A DNA stretch of 64,000 nt from Bemisia tabaci. Taxonomy: Eukaryota; Arthropoda; Insecta; Hemiptera; Aleyrodidae. The notes under the pieces were generated by a model that searched no databases, was not told where the DNA came from, and saw only the letters and a list, made by a program, of their open reading frames with translations. A program made the position numbers and the translations under genes. The stretch covers positions 65,509,345 through 65,573,344 of the forward strand of contig NC_092794.1 of assembly GCF_918797505.1 (NCBI RefSeq). The letters are read 5' to 3'. This document shows, piece by piece, positions 38,607-50,500 of this stretch. Position 1 is the stretch's first letter, and every line of letters starts with the position of its first letter.

Positions 38607-38829
38607 GCAGCGAGCTATTTACAATCGACTGGAGGAATCAGAATCAGAGAACAATGAAAATGTGGATGTTGAAGTGGGTTGCTTGCTTAGAACTTGGATG
38701 GAAGCGTTCTCGACTGGTTCTCACTCTCAGGAGTCAGGTTCTCCAGGAAAACAGGAGCCGGCTGTTGGTGCTGTTGGTAGCGAAGACCGAAGAGAGCAGT
38801 ACGTGCAACTGTGCAGTGTGCTAAAATGA
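38607..38829 (+). CDS. Unassigned exon-like open frame, 73 codons to a TGA
   Basis: After a TTTCCACTCAG acceptor-like site, the frame starting at 38608 is open for 73 codons to TGA at 38827-38829. The product is acidic and Ser/Gln-rich, with EESESENNENVDVEVG early and VQLCSVLK at the end. Its composition looks more coding-like than nearby random frames. There is no start codon and I find no partner exon, so it may be a gene remnant, the last exon of an unseen gene, or chance. Confidence 0.25.
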
Positions 38830-39464
38830 AGCCTCCGTTCTTTGTCTTTCCCCTTGTCAGCCGAAAGATTCCGAGAAACCACTCGGTGGATAAAAGTCGA
38901 CTGATTTTATTTCAATTACACGAAAAGGGCATTTTTCATTTACTTACATGCCAGGCTACTTTGAAGCAAGGCAGCCGTAAGTGCTACAATACTATCCTCA
39001 ATCCTCTGCACGCTTCGTGGTTGCGCTTTTGTCATAACATTTTCTGGTTAGAAATAGTCCATGGTAATAGTTAGAATAGAAAACATAGAAAATGGATAGA
39101 GAAACACTTTACTTGAAACCACTGTTCTCATTGGCTCTCTGGGAAGTATGTCACTTACTGCTGTCTTGCCTGAAACTTCGTCATTTACGGCGCACTTGCG
39201 GCTGTCTCACAGTATAAAGTCTTGTTTTATCAATTGATGATAAAGATGAATTGTTGCCTATTTCAGCTATTTCCGTGATTTAATCTACCTATGATCGAAA
39301 TTGAATTTGAAGTTGAAGGTATCAGGAAGTATTATATACGACCGGAAACTCGAATTTTTTGATACATTCAAAATTCCAAAGTTCAAAATGGCGGCCGTGA
39401 CATAAAACACTGAGTAGGATGCTGTTCCATCGATTTTTATGAAACTGATTCTACAAACTCACAA

Positions 39465-42000
39465 AAAACCAGGCAGCCCGCTAAAGTGTGCAAGAAAGAT
39501 AGATGATCGTCTGGCAAGACGCGTGAGTGTGCGAGAGAGACAGAAAACAGCCAGCAAACCGGCCGGTGCGTGCGAGAGAGAAAGAAAATGGCCAGGCAGC
39601 CGCTAAAGTGTGCCAGAGAGACAGAAAACAGCCAAGCGGGACGCCTAAGTGTGCGAGAGAGACAGAAAACAGCCACGCGGCCCGTCGGTGTGTGCAAGAG
39701 GGACAAAAAACGGCCATCAGGGAGCCCGCTAAAGTGTGCAAGAGCGACTGAAAATCACCTTGCAAGAGGCGAGACCGCGAGAGAAACAGAAAACAGCCTG
39801 GCGACTCTCTTAAGTGTGCGAGAGAGATAGAAAATAGCCAAGCGTATAGCGCACACGTGAAAAAAAATCGCCCAGCTGGACTCGCGTTGTTTTTACGGAA
39901 AAGCCGCATCGCGTTCCCGGCGACCCTCTGAGAGCGGTTGCACCCTCGGATGCCCCTTGGCAAGACGCTTAAGTGTGCGAGAGAGATAGAAAATCGCCTG
40001 GTAGGACGCGCGTTTAAGCAAGCAGCCTGACTATTTTCTGTCTCTCTCGCACACCCAAGCGTCCTGCCAGGCGATTTTATATCTCTCACGCAAACTTACG
40101 CGTCGCGCCGAGGGCAACCAAGGGCGCAACCACTTTCAGAGGGTCGCGGGGGAACGCGATGCGCCTTTGTCGTAAAAACAACGCAAGTCCAGGCAGGAGA
40201 TTTTCTCTCTCTCGCGCACTTATACGAGTGAAGCTTGGCTATTTTCTATCTCTCTCGCACTTGAGCCAGCCGCCTGGCTGTTTTCTGTCTCTCTTACACA
40301 CCTAAGCGTCCCGCCTGGCTGTTTTCTGTCTCTCTCGCACACCCAAGCGTCCCACCAGGCGATTTTCTATCTCTCTCGCACACATGGGCGAGCCGCCTGC
40401 CTGTTCTCTGTCTCTCTCGCACACCCAAGCGTCCTAACAGGCGATTTTCTATCTCTCTCGCACACTTAGGAATCCCGCCAAGCGCACCCGAGGGCGCAAC
40501 CACTCTCAAAGGGTCGCGGGGGAACGCGATGCGCCTTTGTCGTAAAAACAACGCAAGTCCAGCCGGGAGATTTTCTTTCTCACTCGCACTTATGCGAGTG
40601 ACGCTTTGCTATTTTCTATCTCTCTCGCACACTTGAGCGAGCCGCCTGGCTGTTTTCTGTCTCTCTCACACACACCTAAGCGTCCGACCAGGCGATTTTC
40701 TATCTCTCTCGCAAACTTGAGCGAGCCGCTTGGCTGTTCTCTGTCTCTCTCGCACACCCGAGCGTCCTACCAACCGATTTTCTATCTCTCTCGCACACTT
40801 AGGAATCCCGGCAAGGGCAACCGAGGGCGCAACCACTCTTAGAGGGTCGCGGGGGAACGCGATGCGCCTTTGTCGTAAAAACAACGCAAGTCCAGCCGGG
40901 CGATTTTCTTTCTCTCTCGCACTTATGCGAATGACGCTTGGCTATTTTGTATCTCTCTCACACATGAGCGAGCCGCTGCCTGTTCTCTGTCTCTCTCGCA
41001 CACCCGAGCGTCCTACCAACCGATTTTCTATCTCTCTCGCAATCTTAGGAGTCCCGGCAAGGGCAACCGAGGGCGCAACCACTCTCAGAGGGTCGCGGGG
41101 GAACACGATGCGCCTTTGTCGTAAAAACAACGCAAGTCTATCGGGGAGATTTTCTTTCTCTCTCCAACTTATGCGAGTGACGCTTGGCTATTTTCTGTCT
41201 CTCTCGCACACTTGAGCGAGCCGCCTGGCTGTTTTCTATCCCTCTCACACACACCTAAGCGTCCTACCAGGCGATTTTCTATCTCTCTCGCGCACTTGAG
41301 CGAGCCGCCTGGCTGTTTTCTGTCTCTCTCATACACCTAAGCGTCCCGCCTGGCTGTTTTCTGTCCCTCTCGCACAGGCAAACGTCGTCTGCGAGAGAGA
41401 TAGACAATAGCCAAGCGTCTACGCATAAGTGCGAGGGAGAAAGAAAATCGCCCGGCCCCACTTGCGTTGTTTTTACAACAAAGGCGCATCACCTTCCCCC
41501 GCGACCCTCTGAGAGTGGTTGCACCCTCGGTTGCCCTTGGCAGGACGCCTAAGTGTGCGAGAGAGATAGAAAATAGCCAGGTAGGACGCTTGGGTGTGCG
41601 AGAAGGACAGAAAACAGCCAGGCGGCTCGCTCATGTGTGCGAGAGTGATAGAATATCGCCTGGTAGGGCGCTTGAGTGTGCGAGAGAGACAGAAAACAGC
41701 CATGCGGGGAGAAGGAAAATCGCCCGGCTGCACTTGCGTTGTTTTTACAACAAAGGCGCATCACGTTCCCCCGCGACCCTCTGAGAGTGGTTGCACCCTC
41801 GGTTGCCCTTGGCGGGACGCCTAAGTGTGCGAGAGAGATAGAAAATCGCCTGGTAGGACGCCTAGGTGTGTGTGATAGAGACAGAAAACAGCCAGGCGGC
41901 TCGCTCAAGTGTGCGAGAGAGATAGAAAATAGCCAAGCGTCACTCGCATGAGTGCGAGGGAGAAGGAAAATCGGAAGGGAGAGACAGCAAATAGCCAGGC
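39465..42000. repeat. Diverged edge of the satellite array, with an inverted block
   Basis: The array starts near 39465 with degenerate ~41-bp units of the type GTGTGCGAGAGAGACAGAAA. Units run forward to about 40015, reverse from about 40025 to 41385 (CTGTCTCTCTCGCACAC), then forward again. Anchor modules are present as GTTGTTTTTACAACAAAGGC or GTTGTTTTTACGACAAAGGC variants followed by GCATCGCGTTCCCCCGCGAC. Anchors lie near 39880, 40100, 40485, 40820, 41060, 41460 and 41735. Confidence 0.9.
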
Positions 42001-42008
42001 GGGACTTG

Positions 42009-42023
42009 GGTGGTTTTTCCGCC
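42009..42023 (+). other. Example of the anchor micro-hairpin GGTGG-TTTTT-CCGCC
   Basis: A five-base stem with one T-G wobble around a T5 loop, repeated in nearly every core anchor. Edge anchors carry GTTGT-TTTT-ACAAC (41466-41479) or the ACGAC form, which can also pair. Confidence 0.6.
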
Positions 42024-45000
42024 AAAGCAGCATCGCGTTCCCCCGCGACCCTCCGAGAGTGGTTACACCCTCGGTTGCCCTGTTTCCAGTGCGAGAGAGA
42101 CAGAAAATCGCCGAGGTAGCAAGCATATAAGTGCGAGAGAGATAGAAAATCGCCCAGGTAGGAAGCCTATAAGTGCGACAGAGACAGAAAGTAGCCAGGC
42201 GGCTCGCTAAAGTGTGCGAGAGAGACAAAAAATCGCCCAGGTAGGAAGCCTATATGTGCGAGAGAGACAGAAAATAGCTAGGAGGCTCGCTAAAGTGTGC
42301 GAGAGAGACAGAAAATCGCCCAGGTAGGAAGCCTATAAGTGCGAGAGAGACAGCAAATAGCCAGGCGGGACTTGGGTGGTTTTTCCGCCAAAGCAGCATC
42401 GCGTTCCCCCGCGACCCTCCGAGAGTGGTTGCACCCTAGGTTGCCCCCTTTCCGGTGCGAGAGAGACAGAAAATAGCCGAGGTAGTAAGCGTATAAGTGC
42501 GAGAGAGATAGAAAATCGCCCAGTTAGGAAGCCTTTAAGTGCGAGAGGGACAGAAAATAGCCAGGCGGCTCGCTAAAGTGTGCGAGAGAGACAGAAAATC
42601 GCCCAGTTAGGAAGCCTATAAGTGCGAGAGAGACAGCAAATAGCCAGGCGGGACTTGGGTGGTTTTTCCGCCAAAGCAGCATCGCGGTCCCCCGCGACCC
42701 TCCGAGAGTGGTTGCACCCTCGGTTGCCCCGTTTCCAGTGCGAGAGAGACAGAAAATCGCCGAGAAAGCAAGCGTATAAGTGCCAGAGAGACAGAAAATA
42801 TCCTAGGTAGGAAGCCTATAAGTGTGAGAGAGACAGAAAATAGCCAGGCGGCTCGCTAAAGTGTGCGAGAGAGACAGGAAATCGCCCAGGTAGGAAGCCT
42901 ATAAGTGCGAGAGAGACAGCAAATAGCCAGGCGGTACTTGAGTGGTTTTTCCGCCAAAGCAGCATCGCGTTCCCCCGCGACCCTTCGAGAGTGGTTGCAC
43001 CCTCGGTTGCCCCGTTTCCAGTGCGAGAGAGACAGAAAATCGCCGAGGTAGCAAGCGTATAAGTGCGAGAGAGATAGAAAATCGCCCAGGTAGGAAGCCT
43101 ATAAGTGCGAGAGAGACAGCAAATAGCCAGGCGGGACTTGAGTGGTTTTTCCGCAAAAGCAGCATCGCGTTCCCCCGCGACCCTCCGAGAGTGGTTGCAC
43201 CGTCGGTTGCCCCGTTTCCAGTTAGAGAGAGACAAAAAATCGCCAAGGTAGGAAGCGTATAAGTGCGAGAGAGATAGAAAATCGCCTAGATAGGAAGCCT
43301 ATAAGTGAGAGAGAGACAGAAAATAGCCAGGCGGCTCGCTTAAGTGTGCGAGAGAGACAGAAAATCGCCCAGGTAGGAAGCCTATAAGTGCGAGAGAGAC
43401 AGCAAATAGCCAGGCGGGACCTGGGTGGTTTTTCCGCCAAAGCAGCATCGCGTTCCCCCGCGACCCTCCGAGAGTGGTTGCACCCTCGGTTGCCCCGTTT
43501 CCAGTGCGAGAGAGACAGAAAATCTCCGAGGTAGCAAGCGTATAAGTGCGAGAGAGATAGAAAATCGCCCAGGTAGGAAGCCTATAAGTGCGAGAGAGAC
43601 AGAAAAGGGCCAGGCGGCTCGCTAAAGTGTGCGAGAGAGACAGAAAAACGCCCAGGTAGGAAGCCTATAAGTGCGAGAGAGACAGCAAATAGCCAGGCGG
43701 GACTTGGGTGGTTTTTCCGCCAAAGCAGCATCGCGTTCCCCCGCGGCCCTCCGAGAGTGGTTGCACCCTCGGTTGCCCCGTTTCCAGTGCGAGAGAGACA
43801 GAAAATCGCCGAGGTAGCAAGCGTATAAGTGCGAGAGAGATAGAAAATCGCCCAGGTAGGAAGCCTATAAGTGCGAGAGAGACAGAAAATAGCCAGGCGG
43901 CTCGCTAAAGTGTGCGAGAGAGACAGAAAATCGCCCAGGTAGGAAGCCTATAAGTGCGAGAGAGACAGAAAAGAGCCCGGCGGGATTTGAGTGGTTTTTC
44001 CGCCAAAGCAGCATCGCGTTCCCCCGCGACCCTTCGAGAGTGGTTGCACCCTCGGTTGCCCCGTTTCCAGTGCGAGAGAGACAGAAAATCGCCGAGGTAG
44101 CGAGCGTATAAGTGCGAGAGAGATAGAAAATCGCCCAGGTAGGAAGCCTATAAGTGCGAGAGAGACAGAAAATAGCCAGGCGGCACGCTAAAGTGTGCGA
44201 GAGAGACAGAAAATCGCCCAGGTAGGAAGCCTATAAGTGCGAGAGAGACAGCAAATAGCCAGGCGGGACTTGGGTGGTTTTTCCGCCAAAGCAGCATCGC
44301 GTTCCCCCGCGGCCCTCCGAGAGTGGTTGCACCCTCGGTTGCCCCGTTTCCAGTGCGAGAGAGACAGAAAATCGCCGAGGTAGCAAGCGTAGAAGTGCGA
44401 GAGAGATAGAAAATCGCCCATGTAGGAAGCCTATAAGTGCGAGAGAGACAGAAAATAGCCAGGCGGCTCGCTAAAGTGTGCGAGAAAGACAGAAAATATC
44501 CTAGGTAGGAAGCCTATAAGTGCGAGAGAGACAGAAAATAGCCAGGCGGCTCGCTAAAGTGTGCGAGAGAGACAGAAAATATCCTAGGTAGGAAGCCTTT
44601 AAGTGCGAGAGAGACAGAAAACAGCCAGGCGGCTCGCTAAAGTGTGCGAGAGAGACAGAAAATCGCCCAGGTAGGAAGCCTATAAGTGCGAGAGAGACAG
44701 CAAATAGCCAGGCGGGACTTGGGTGGTTCTTCCGCCAAAGCAGCATCGCGTTCCCCCGCGACCCTCCGAGAGTGGTTGCACCCTCGGTTGCCCCGTTTCC
44801 GGTGCGACAGAGTCAGAAAATCGCCGAGGTAGCAAGCGTATAAGTGCAAGAGAGATAGAAAATCGCCCAGGTAGGAAGCCTATTAGTGCGAGAGCGACGG
44901 AAAATAGCCAGGCGACTCGCTAAAGTGTGCGAGAGAGACAGAAAATCGCACAGGTAGGAAGCCTATAAGTGCGAGAGAGACAGCAAATAGCCAGGCGGGA

Positions 45001-46952
45001 CTTGAGTGGTTTTTCCGCCAAAGCAGCATCGCGTTCCCCCGCGACCCTTCGAGAGTGGTTGCACCCTCGGTTGCCCCGTTTCCAGTGCGAGAGGGCCAGA
45101 AAATTGCCGAGGTAGCAAGCGTATAAGTGCGAGAGAGATAGAAAATCGCCCAGGTAGGAAGCCTATAAGTGCGAGAGAGACAGCAAATAGCAAGGCGGGA
45201 CTTGGGTGGTTTTTCCGCCAAAGCAGCATCGCGTTCCCCCGCGACCCTCCGAGAGTGGTTGCACCCTCGGTTGCCCTGTTTCCAGTGCGAGAGAGACAGA
45301 AAATCGCAGAGGTAGCAAGTGTATAAGTGCGAGAGAGATAGAAAATCGCCCAGGTAGGAAGCCTATAAGTGCGAGAGAGACGGAAAATAGCCAGGCGGCT
45401 CGCTAAAGTGTGCGAGAGAGACAGAAAATCGCCCAGGTAGGAAGCCTATAAGTGCGAGAGAGACAGAAAATAGCCAGGCGGGATTTGAGTGGTTTTTCCG
45501 CCAAAGCAGCATCGCGTTCCCCCGCGACCCTCCGAGAGTGGTTGCACCCTCGCTTGCCCTGTTTCCAGTGCGACAGAGACAGAAAATCGCCGAGGTAGCA
45601 AGCGTATAAGTGCGAGAGAGATAGAAAATCGCCCAGGTAGGAAGCCTATAAGTGCGAGAGAGACAGAAAATAGCCAGGCGGCTCGCTAAAGTGTGCGAGA
45701 GAGACAGAAAATCGCCCAGGTAGGAAGCCTATAAGTGCGAGAGAGACAGAAAAGAGCCCGGCGGGATTTGAGTGGTTTTTCCGCCAAAGCAGCATCGCGT
45801 TCCCCCGCGACCCTTCGAGAGTGGTTGCACCCTCGGTTGCCCCGTTTCCAGTGCGAGAGAGACAGAAAATCGCCGAGGTAGCGAGCGTATAAGTGCGAGA
45901 GAGATAGAAAATCGCCCAGGTAGGAAGCCTATAAGTGCGAGAGAGACAGAAAATAGCCAGGCGGCACGCTAAAGTGTGCGAGAGAGACAGAAAATCGCCC
46001 AGGTAGGAAGCCTATTGGTGCGAGAGAGACAGCAAATAGCCAGGCGGGACTTGGGTGGTTTTTCCGCCAAAGCAGCATCGCCTTCCCCCGCGGCCCTCCG
46101 AGAGTGGTTGCACCCTCGGTTGCCCCGTTTCCAGTGCTAGAGAGACAGAAAATCGCCGAGGTAGCAAGCGTATAAGTGCGAGAGAGATAGAAAATCGCCC
46201 ATGTAGGAAGCCTATAAGTGCGAGAGAGACAGAAAATAGCCAGGCGGCTCGCTAAAGTGTGCGAGAGAGACAGAAAATATCCTAGGTAGGAATCCTATAA
46301 GTGCGAGAGAGACAGAAAATAGCCAGGCGGCTCGCTAAAGTGTGCGAGAGAGACAGAAAACATCCTAGGTAGGAAGCCTTTAAGTGCGAGAGAGACAGAA
46401 AATAGCCAGGCAGCTCGCTAAAGTGTGCGAGAGAGACAGAAAATCGCCCAGGTAGGAAGCCTATAAGTGCGAGAGAGACAGCAAATAGCCAGGCGGGACT
46501 TGGGTGGTTTTTCCGCCAAAGCAGCATCGCGTTCCCCCGCGACCCTCCGAGAGTGGTTGCACCCTCGGTTGCCCCGTTTCCAGTGCGAGAGAGACAGAAA
46601 ATCGCGGAAGTAGCAAGCGTATAAGTGCGAGAGAGATAGAAAGCCGCCCAGGTAGGAAGCCTATAAGTGCGAGAGAGACAGAAAATAGCCAGGCGGCTCG
46701 CTAAATTGTGCGAGAGAGACAGAAAATATCCAAGGTAGGAAGCCTATAAGTGCGAGAGAGACAGAAAATAGCCAGGCGGCTCGCTAAAGTGTGCGAGAGA
46801 GACAGAAAATATCCTACGTAGGAAGCCTATAAGTGCGAGAGAGACAGAAAATAGCCAGGCGACTCGCTAAAGTGTGCGAGAGAGACAGAAAATCGCCCAG
46901 GTAGGAAGCCTATAAGTGCTAGAGAGACAGCAAATAGCCAGGCGGGACTTGG

Positions 46953-49000
46953 GTGGTTTTTCCGCCATAGCAGCATCGCGTTCCCCCGCGACCCTCCGAG
47001 AATGGTTGCACCCTCGGTTGCCCCGTTTCCGGTGCGGGAGAGACAGAAAATCGCCGAGGTAGCAAGCGTATAAGTGCGAGAGAGACAGAAAATATACTAG
47101 GTAGGAAGCCTATAAGTGCGAAAGAGACAGAAAATAGCCAGGCGGCTCCCTAAAGTGTGCGAGAGGGACCGAAAATATCGTAGGTAGGAAGCCTATAAGT
47201 GCGAGAGAGACAGAAAATAGCCAGGCGACTCTCTAAAGTGTGCGAGAGAGACAGAAAATCGCCCAGGTAGGAAGCCTATAAGTGCGAGAGAGACAGCAAA
47301 TAGCCAGGCGGGACTTGGGTGGTTTTTCCGCCAAAGCAGCATCGCGTTCCCCCGCGACCCTCCGAGAGTGGTTGCACCCTCGGTTGCCCCGTTTCCGGTG
47401 CGGGAGAGACAGAAAATCGCCGAGGTAGCAAGCGTATAAGTGCGAGAGAGATAGAAAATCGCCCAGGTATGAAGCCTAAAAGTGCGAGAGAGACAGAAAA
47501 TAGCCAGGCGGCTCGCTAAAGTGTGCGAGAGAGACAGAAAATCGCACAGGTAGGAAGCCTATAAGTGCGAGAGAGACAGCAAATAGCCAGGCGGGACTTG
47601 GGTGGTTTTTCCGCCAAAGCAGCATCGCGTTACCCGCGACCCTCCGAGAGTGGCTGCACCATCGGTTGTGCCGTTTCCAGTGCGAGAGAGACAGAAAATC
47701 GCCGAGGTAGCAGGCGTATAAGTGCGAGAGAGACAGAAAATATACTAGGTAGAGAAGCCCTTAAGTGCGAGAGAGACAGAAAATAGCCAGGCGGCTCGCT
47801 AAAGTGTGCGAGAGAGACAGAAAATATCCTAGGTAGGAAGCCTATAAGTGCGAGAGGGACAGAAAATAGCCAGGCGGCTCGCTAAAGTGTGCGAGAGAGA
47901 CAGAAAATCGCCCAGGTAGGAAGCCTATTGGTGCGAGAGAGACAGCAAATAGCCAGGCGGGACTTGGGTGGTTTTTCCTCCAAAGCAGCATCGCGTTCCC
48001 CCGCGACCCTCCGAGAGTGGTTGCACCCTCGGTTGCCCTGTTTCCAGTACGAGAGAGACAGAAAATCGCCGAGGTAGCAAGCGTATAAGTGCGAGAGAGA
48101 TAGAAAATCGCCCAGGTTGGAAGCCGATGAGTGCGAGAGCGACAGAATGTAGCCAGGCGGCTCGCTAAAGTGTGCGAGAGAGAAAAAAAAAGCGCCCAGG
48201 TAGGAAGCCTATAAGTGCGAGAGAGACAGAAAATAGCTAGGCGGCTCGCTAAAGTGTGCGAGACAGACAGAAAATCGCCCAGGTAGGAAGCCTTTAAGTG
48301 CGAGAGAGACAGAAAATCGCCCAGGAAGGAAGCCTATAAGTGCGAGAGAGACAGAAAATAGCCAGCCGGGACTTGGGTGGTTTTTCCGCCAAAGCAGCAT
48401 CGCGTTCCCCCGCGACCCTCCGAGAATGGTTGCACCCTCGGTTGCCCCGTTTCCAGTGCGAGAGAGACAGAAAATCGCCGAGGTAGCAAGCGTATAAGTG
48501 CGAGAGAGACAGAAAATATACTAGGTAGAGAAGCCTTTAAGTGCGAGAGAGACAGAAAATAGCCAGGCGGCTCGCTAAAGTGTGCGAGAGACACAGAAAA
48601 TATCCTAGGTAGGAAGCCTATAAGTGCGAGAGAGACAGAAAATAGCCAGGCGGGACTTGGGTGGTTTTTCCGCCAAAGCAGCATCGCGTTCCCCCGCGAC
48701 CCTCCGAGAGTGGTTGCACCCTCGGTTGCCCCGTTTCCAGTGCGAGAGAGACAGAAAATCGCCGAGAAAGACAGCGTATAAGTGCCAGAGAGACAGAAAA
48801 TATCCTAGGTAGGAAGCCTATAAGTGCGAGAGAGACAGAAAATAGCCAGGCGGCTCGCTAAAGTGTGCGAGAGAGACAGGAAATCGCCCAGGTAGGAAGC
48901 CTATAAGTGCGAGAGAGACAGCAAATAGCCAGGCGGTACTTGAGTGGTTTTTCCGCCAAAGCAGCATCGCGTTCCCCCGCGACCCTTCGAGAGTGGTTGC
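46953..49000 (+). repeat. Higher-order segment duplicated at 53131-55170 (offset ~6179)
   Basis: Anchor spacing 366, 283, 366, 409, 284, 283 recurs at 53131 onward. Private variants recur at the same offset: TTTTTCCTCCAAAGC at ~47974 and ~54153, and an A-rich GAGAAAAAAAAAGCGCCC at ~48181 and ~54359. A third version occupies about 61391-63700. Confidence 0.85.
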
Positions 49001-50500
49001 ACCCTCGGTTGCCCCGTTTCCAGTGCGAGAGGGCCAGAAAATTGCCGAGGTAGCAAGCGTATAAGTGCGAGAGAGATAGAAAATCGCCCAGGTAGGAAGC
49101 CTATAAGTGCGAGAGAGACAGCAAATAGCCAGGCGGGACTTGGGTGGTTTTTCCGCCAAAGCAGCATCGCGTTCCCCCGCGACCCTCCGAGAGTGGTTGC
49201 ACCCTCGGTTGCCCTGTTTCCAGTGCGAGAGAGACAGAAAATCGCCGAGGCAGCAAGCGTATAAAAGTGAGAGAGATAGAAAATCGCCCAGGTAGGAAGC
49301 CTATAAGTGCGAGAGAGACAGAAAGTAGCCAGGCGGCTCGCTAAAGTGTGCGAGAGAGACAAAAAAATCGCCCAGGTAGGAAGCCTATAAGTGCGAGAGA
49401 GACAGAAAATAGCTAGGCGGCTCGCTAAAGTGTGCGAGAGAGACAGAAAATCGCCCAGGTAGGAAGCTGAAAAGTGCGAGAGAGACAGCAAATAGCCAGG
49501 CGGGACTTGGGTGGTTTTTCCGCCAAAGCAGCATCGCGTTCCCCCGCGACCCTCCGAGAGTGGTTGCACCCTCGGTTGCCCTGTTCCAGTGCGAGAGAGA
49601 CAGAAAATCGCAGAGGTAGCAAGTGTATAAGTGCGAGAGAGATAGAAAATCGCCCAGGTAGGAAGCCTATAAGTGCGAGAGAGACGGAAAATAGCCAGGC
49701 GGCTCGCTAAAGTGTGCGAGAGAGACAGAAAATCGCCCAGGTAGGAAGCCTATAAGTGCGAGAGAGACAGAAAATAGCCAGGCGGGACTTGAGTGGTTTT
49801 TCCGCCAAAGCAGCATCGCGTTCCCCCGCGACCCTTCGAGAGTGGTTGCACCCTCGGTTGCCCCGTTTCCAGTGCGAGAGAGACAGAAAATCGCCGAGGT
49901 AGCGAGCGTATAAGTGCGAGAGAGATAGAAAATCGCCCACGTAGGAAGCCTGTAAGTGCGAGAGAGACAGAAAATAGCCAGGCGGCTCCCTAAAGTGTGC
50001 GAGAGAGACAGAAAATCGCCCAGGTAGGAAGCCTATAAGTGCGAGAGAGACAGCAAATAGCCAGGCGGGACTTGGGTGGTTTTTCCGCCAAAGCAGCATC
50101 GCGTTCCCCCGCGACCCTCCGTTGCCCCCTCCGTTGCACCCTCGGTTGCCCCGTTTCCAGTGCGAGAGAGACAGAAAATCGCGGAAGTAGCAAGCGTATA
50201 AGTGCGAGAGAGATAGAAAGCCGCCCAGGTAGGAAGCCTATAAGTGCGAGAGAGACAGAAAATAGCCAGGCGGCTCGCTAAATTGTGCGAGAGAGACAGA
50301 AAATATCCAAGGTAGGAAGCCTATAAGTGCGAGAGAGACAGAAAATAGCCAGGCGGCTCGCTAAAGTGTGCGAGAGAGACAGAAAATATCCTACGTAGGA
50401 AGCCTATAAGTGCGAGAGGGACAGAAAATAGCCAGGCGGCTCGCTAAAGTGTGCGAGAGAGACAGAAAATCGCCCAGTTAGGAAGCCTATAAGTGCGAGA
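48944..50500 (+). repeat. Higher-order segment duplicated at 51262-52820 (offset ~2320)
   Basis: Shared private variants include AGCGTATAAAAGTGAGAGAG at ~49256 and ~51574, and anchors with CCTCCGTTGCCCC in place of the normal CCTCCGAGAG at ~50115 and ~52436. The copies differ by small indels, as in that CCGTTG segment. Confidence 0.85.

Noticed and set aside
42030..42090. G-quadruplex on the minus strand of the anchor
   Set aside because: The G runs are separated by loops of very uneven length, one about 16 bases, so a stable fold is doubtful.
42030..42095. tRNA-derived (SINE-like) origin of the anchor from its GGTTGCACCCTC segment
   Set aside because: Resemblance to a pol III B box is weak and no matching A box or tRNA fold is visible.
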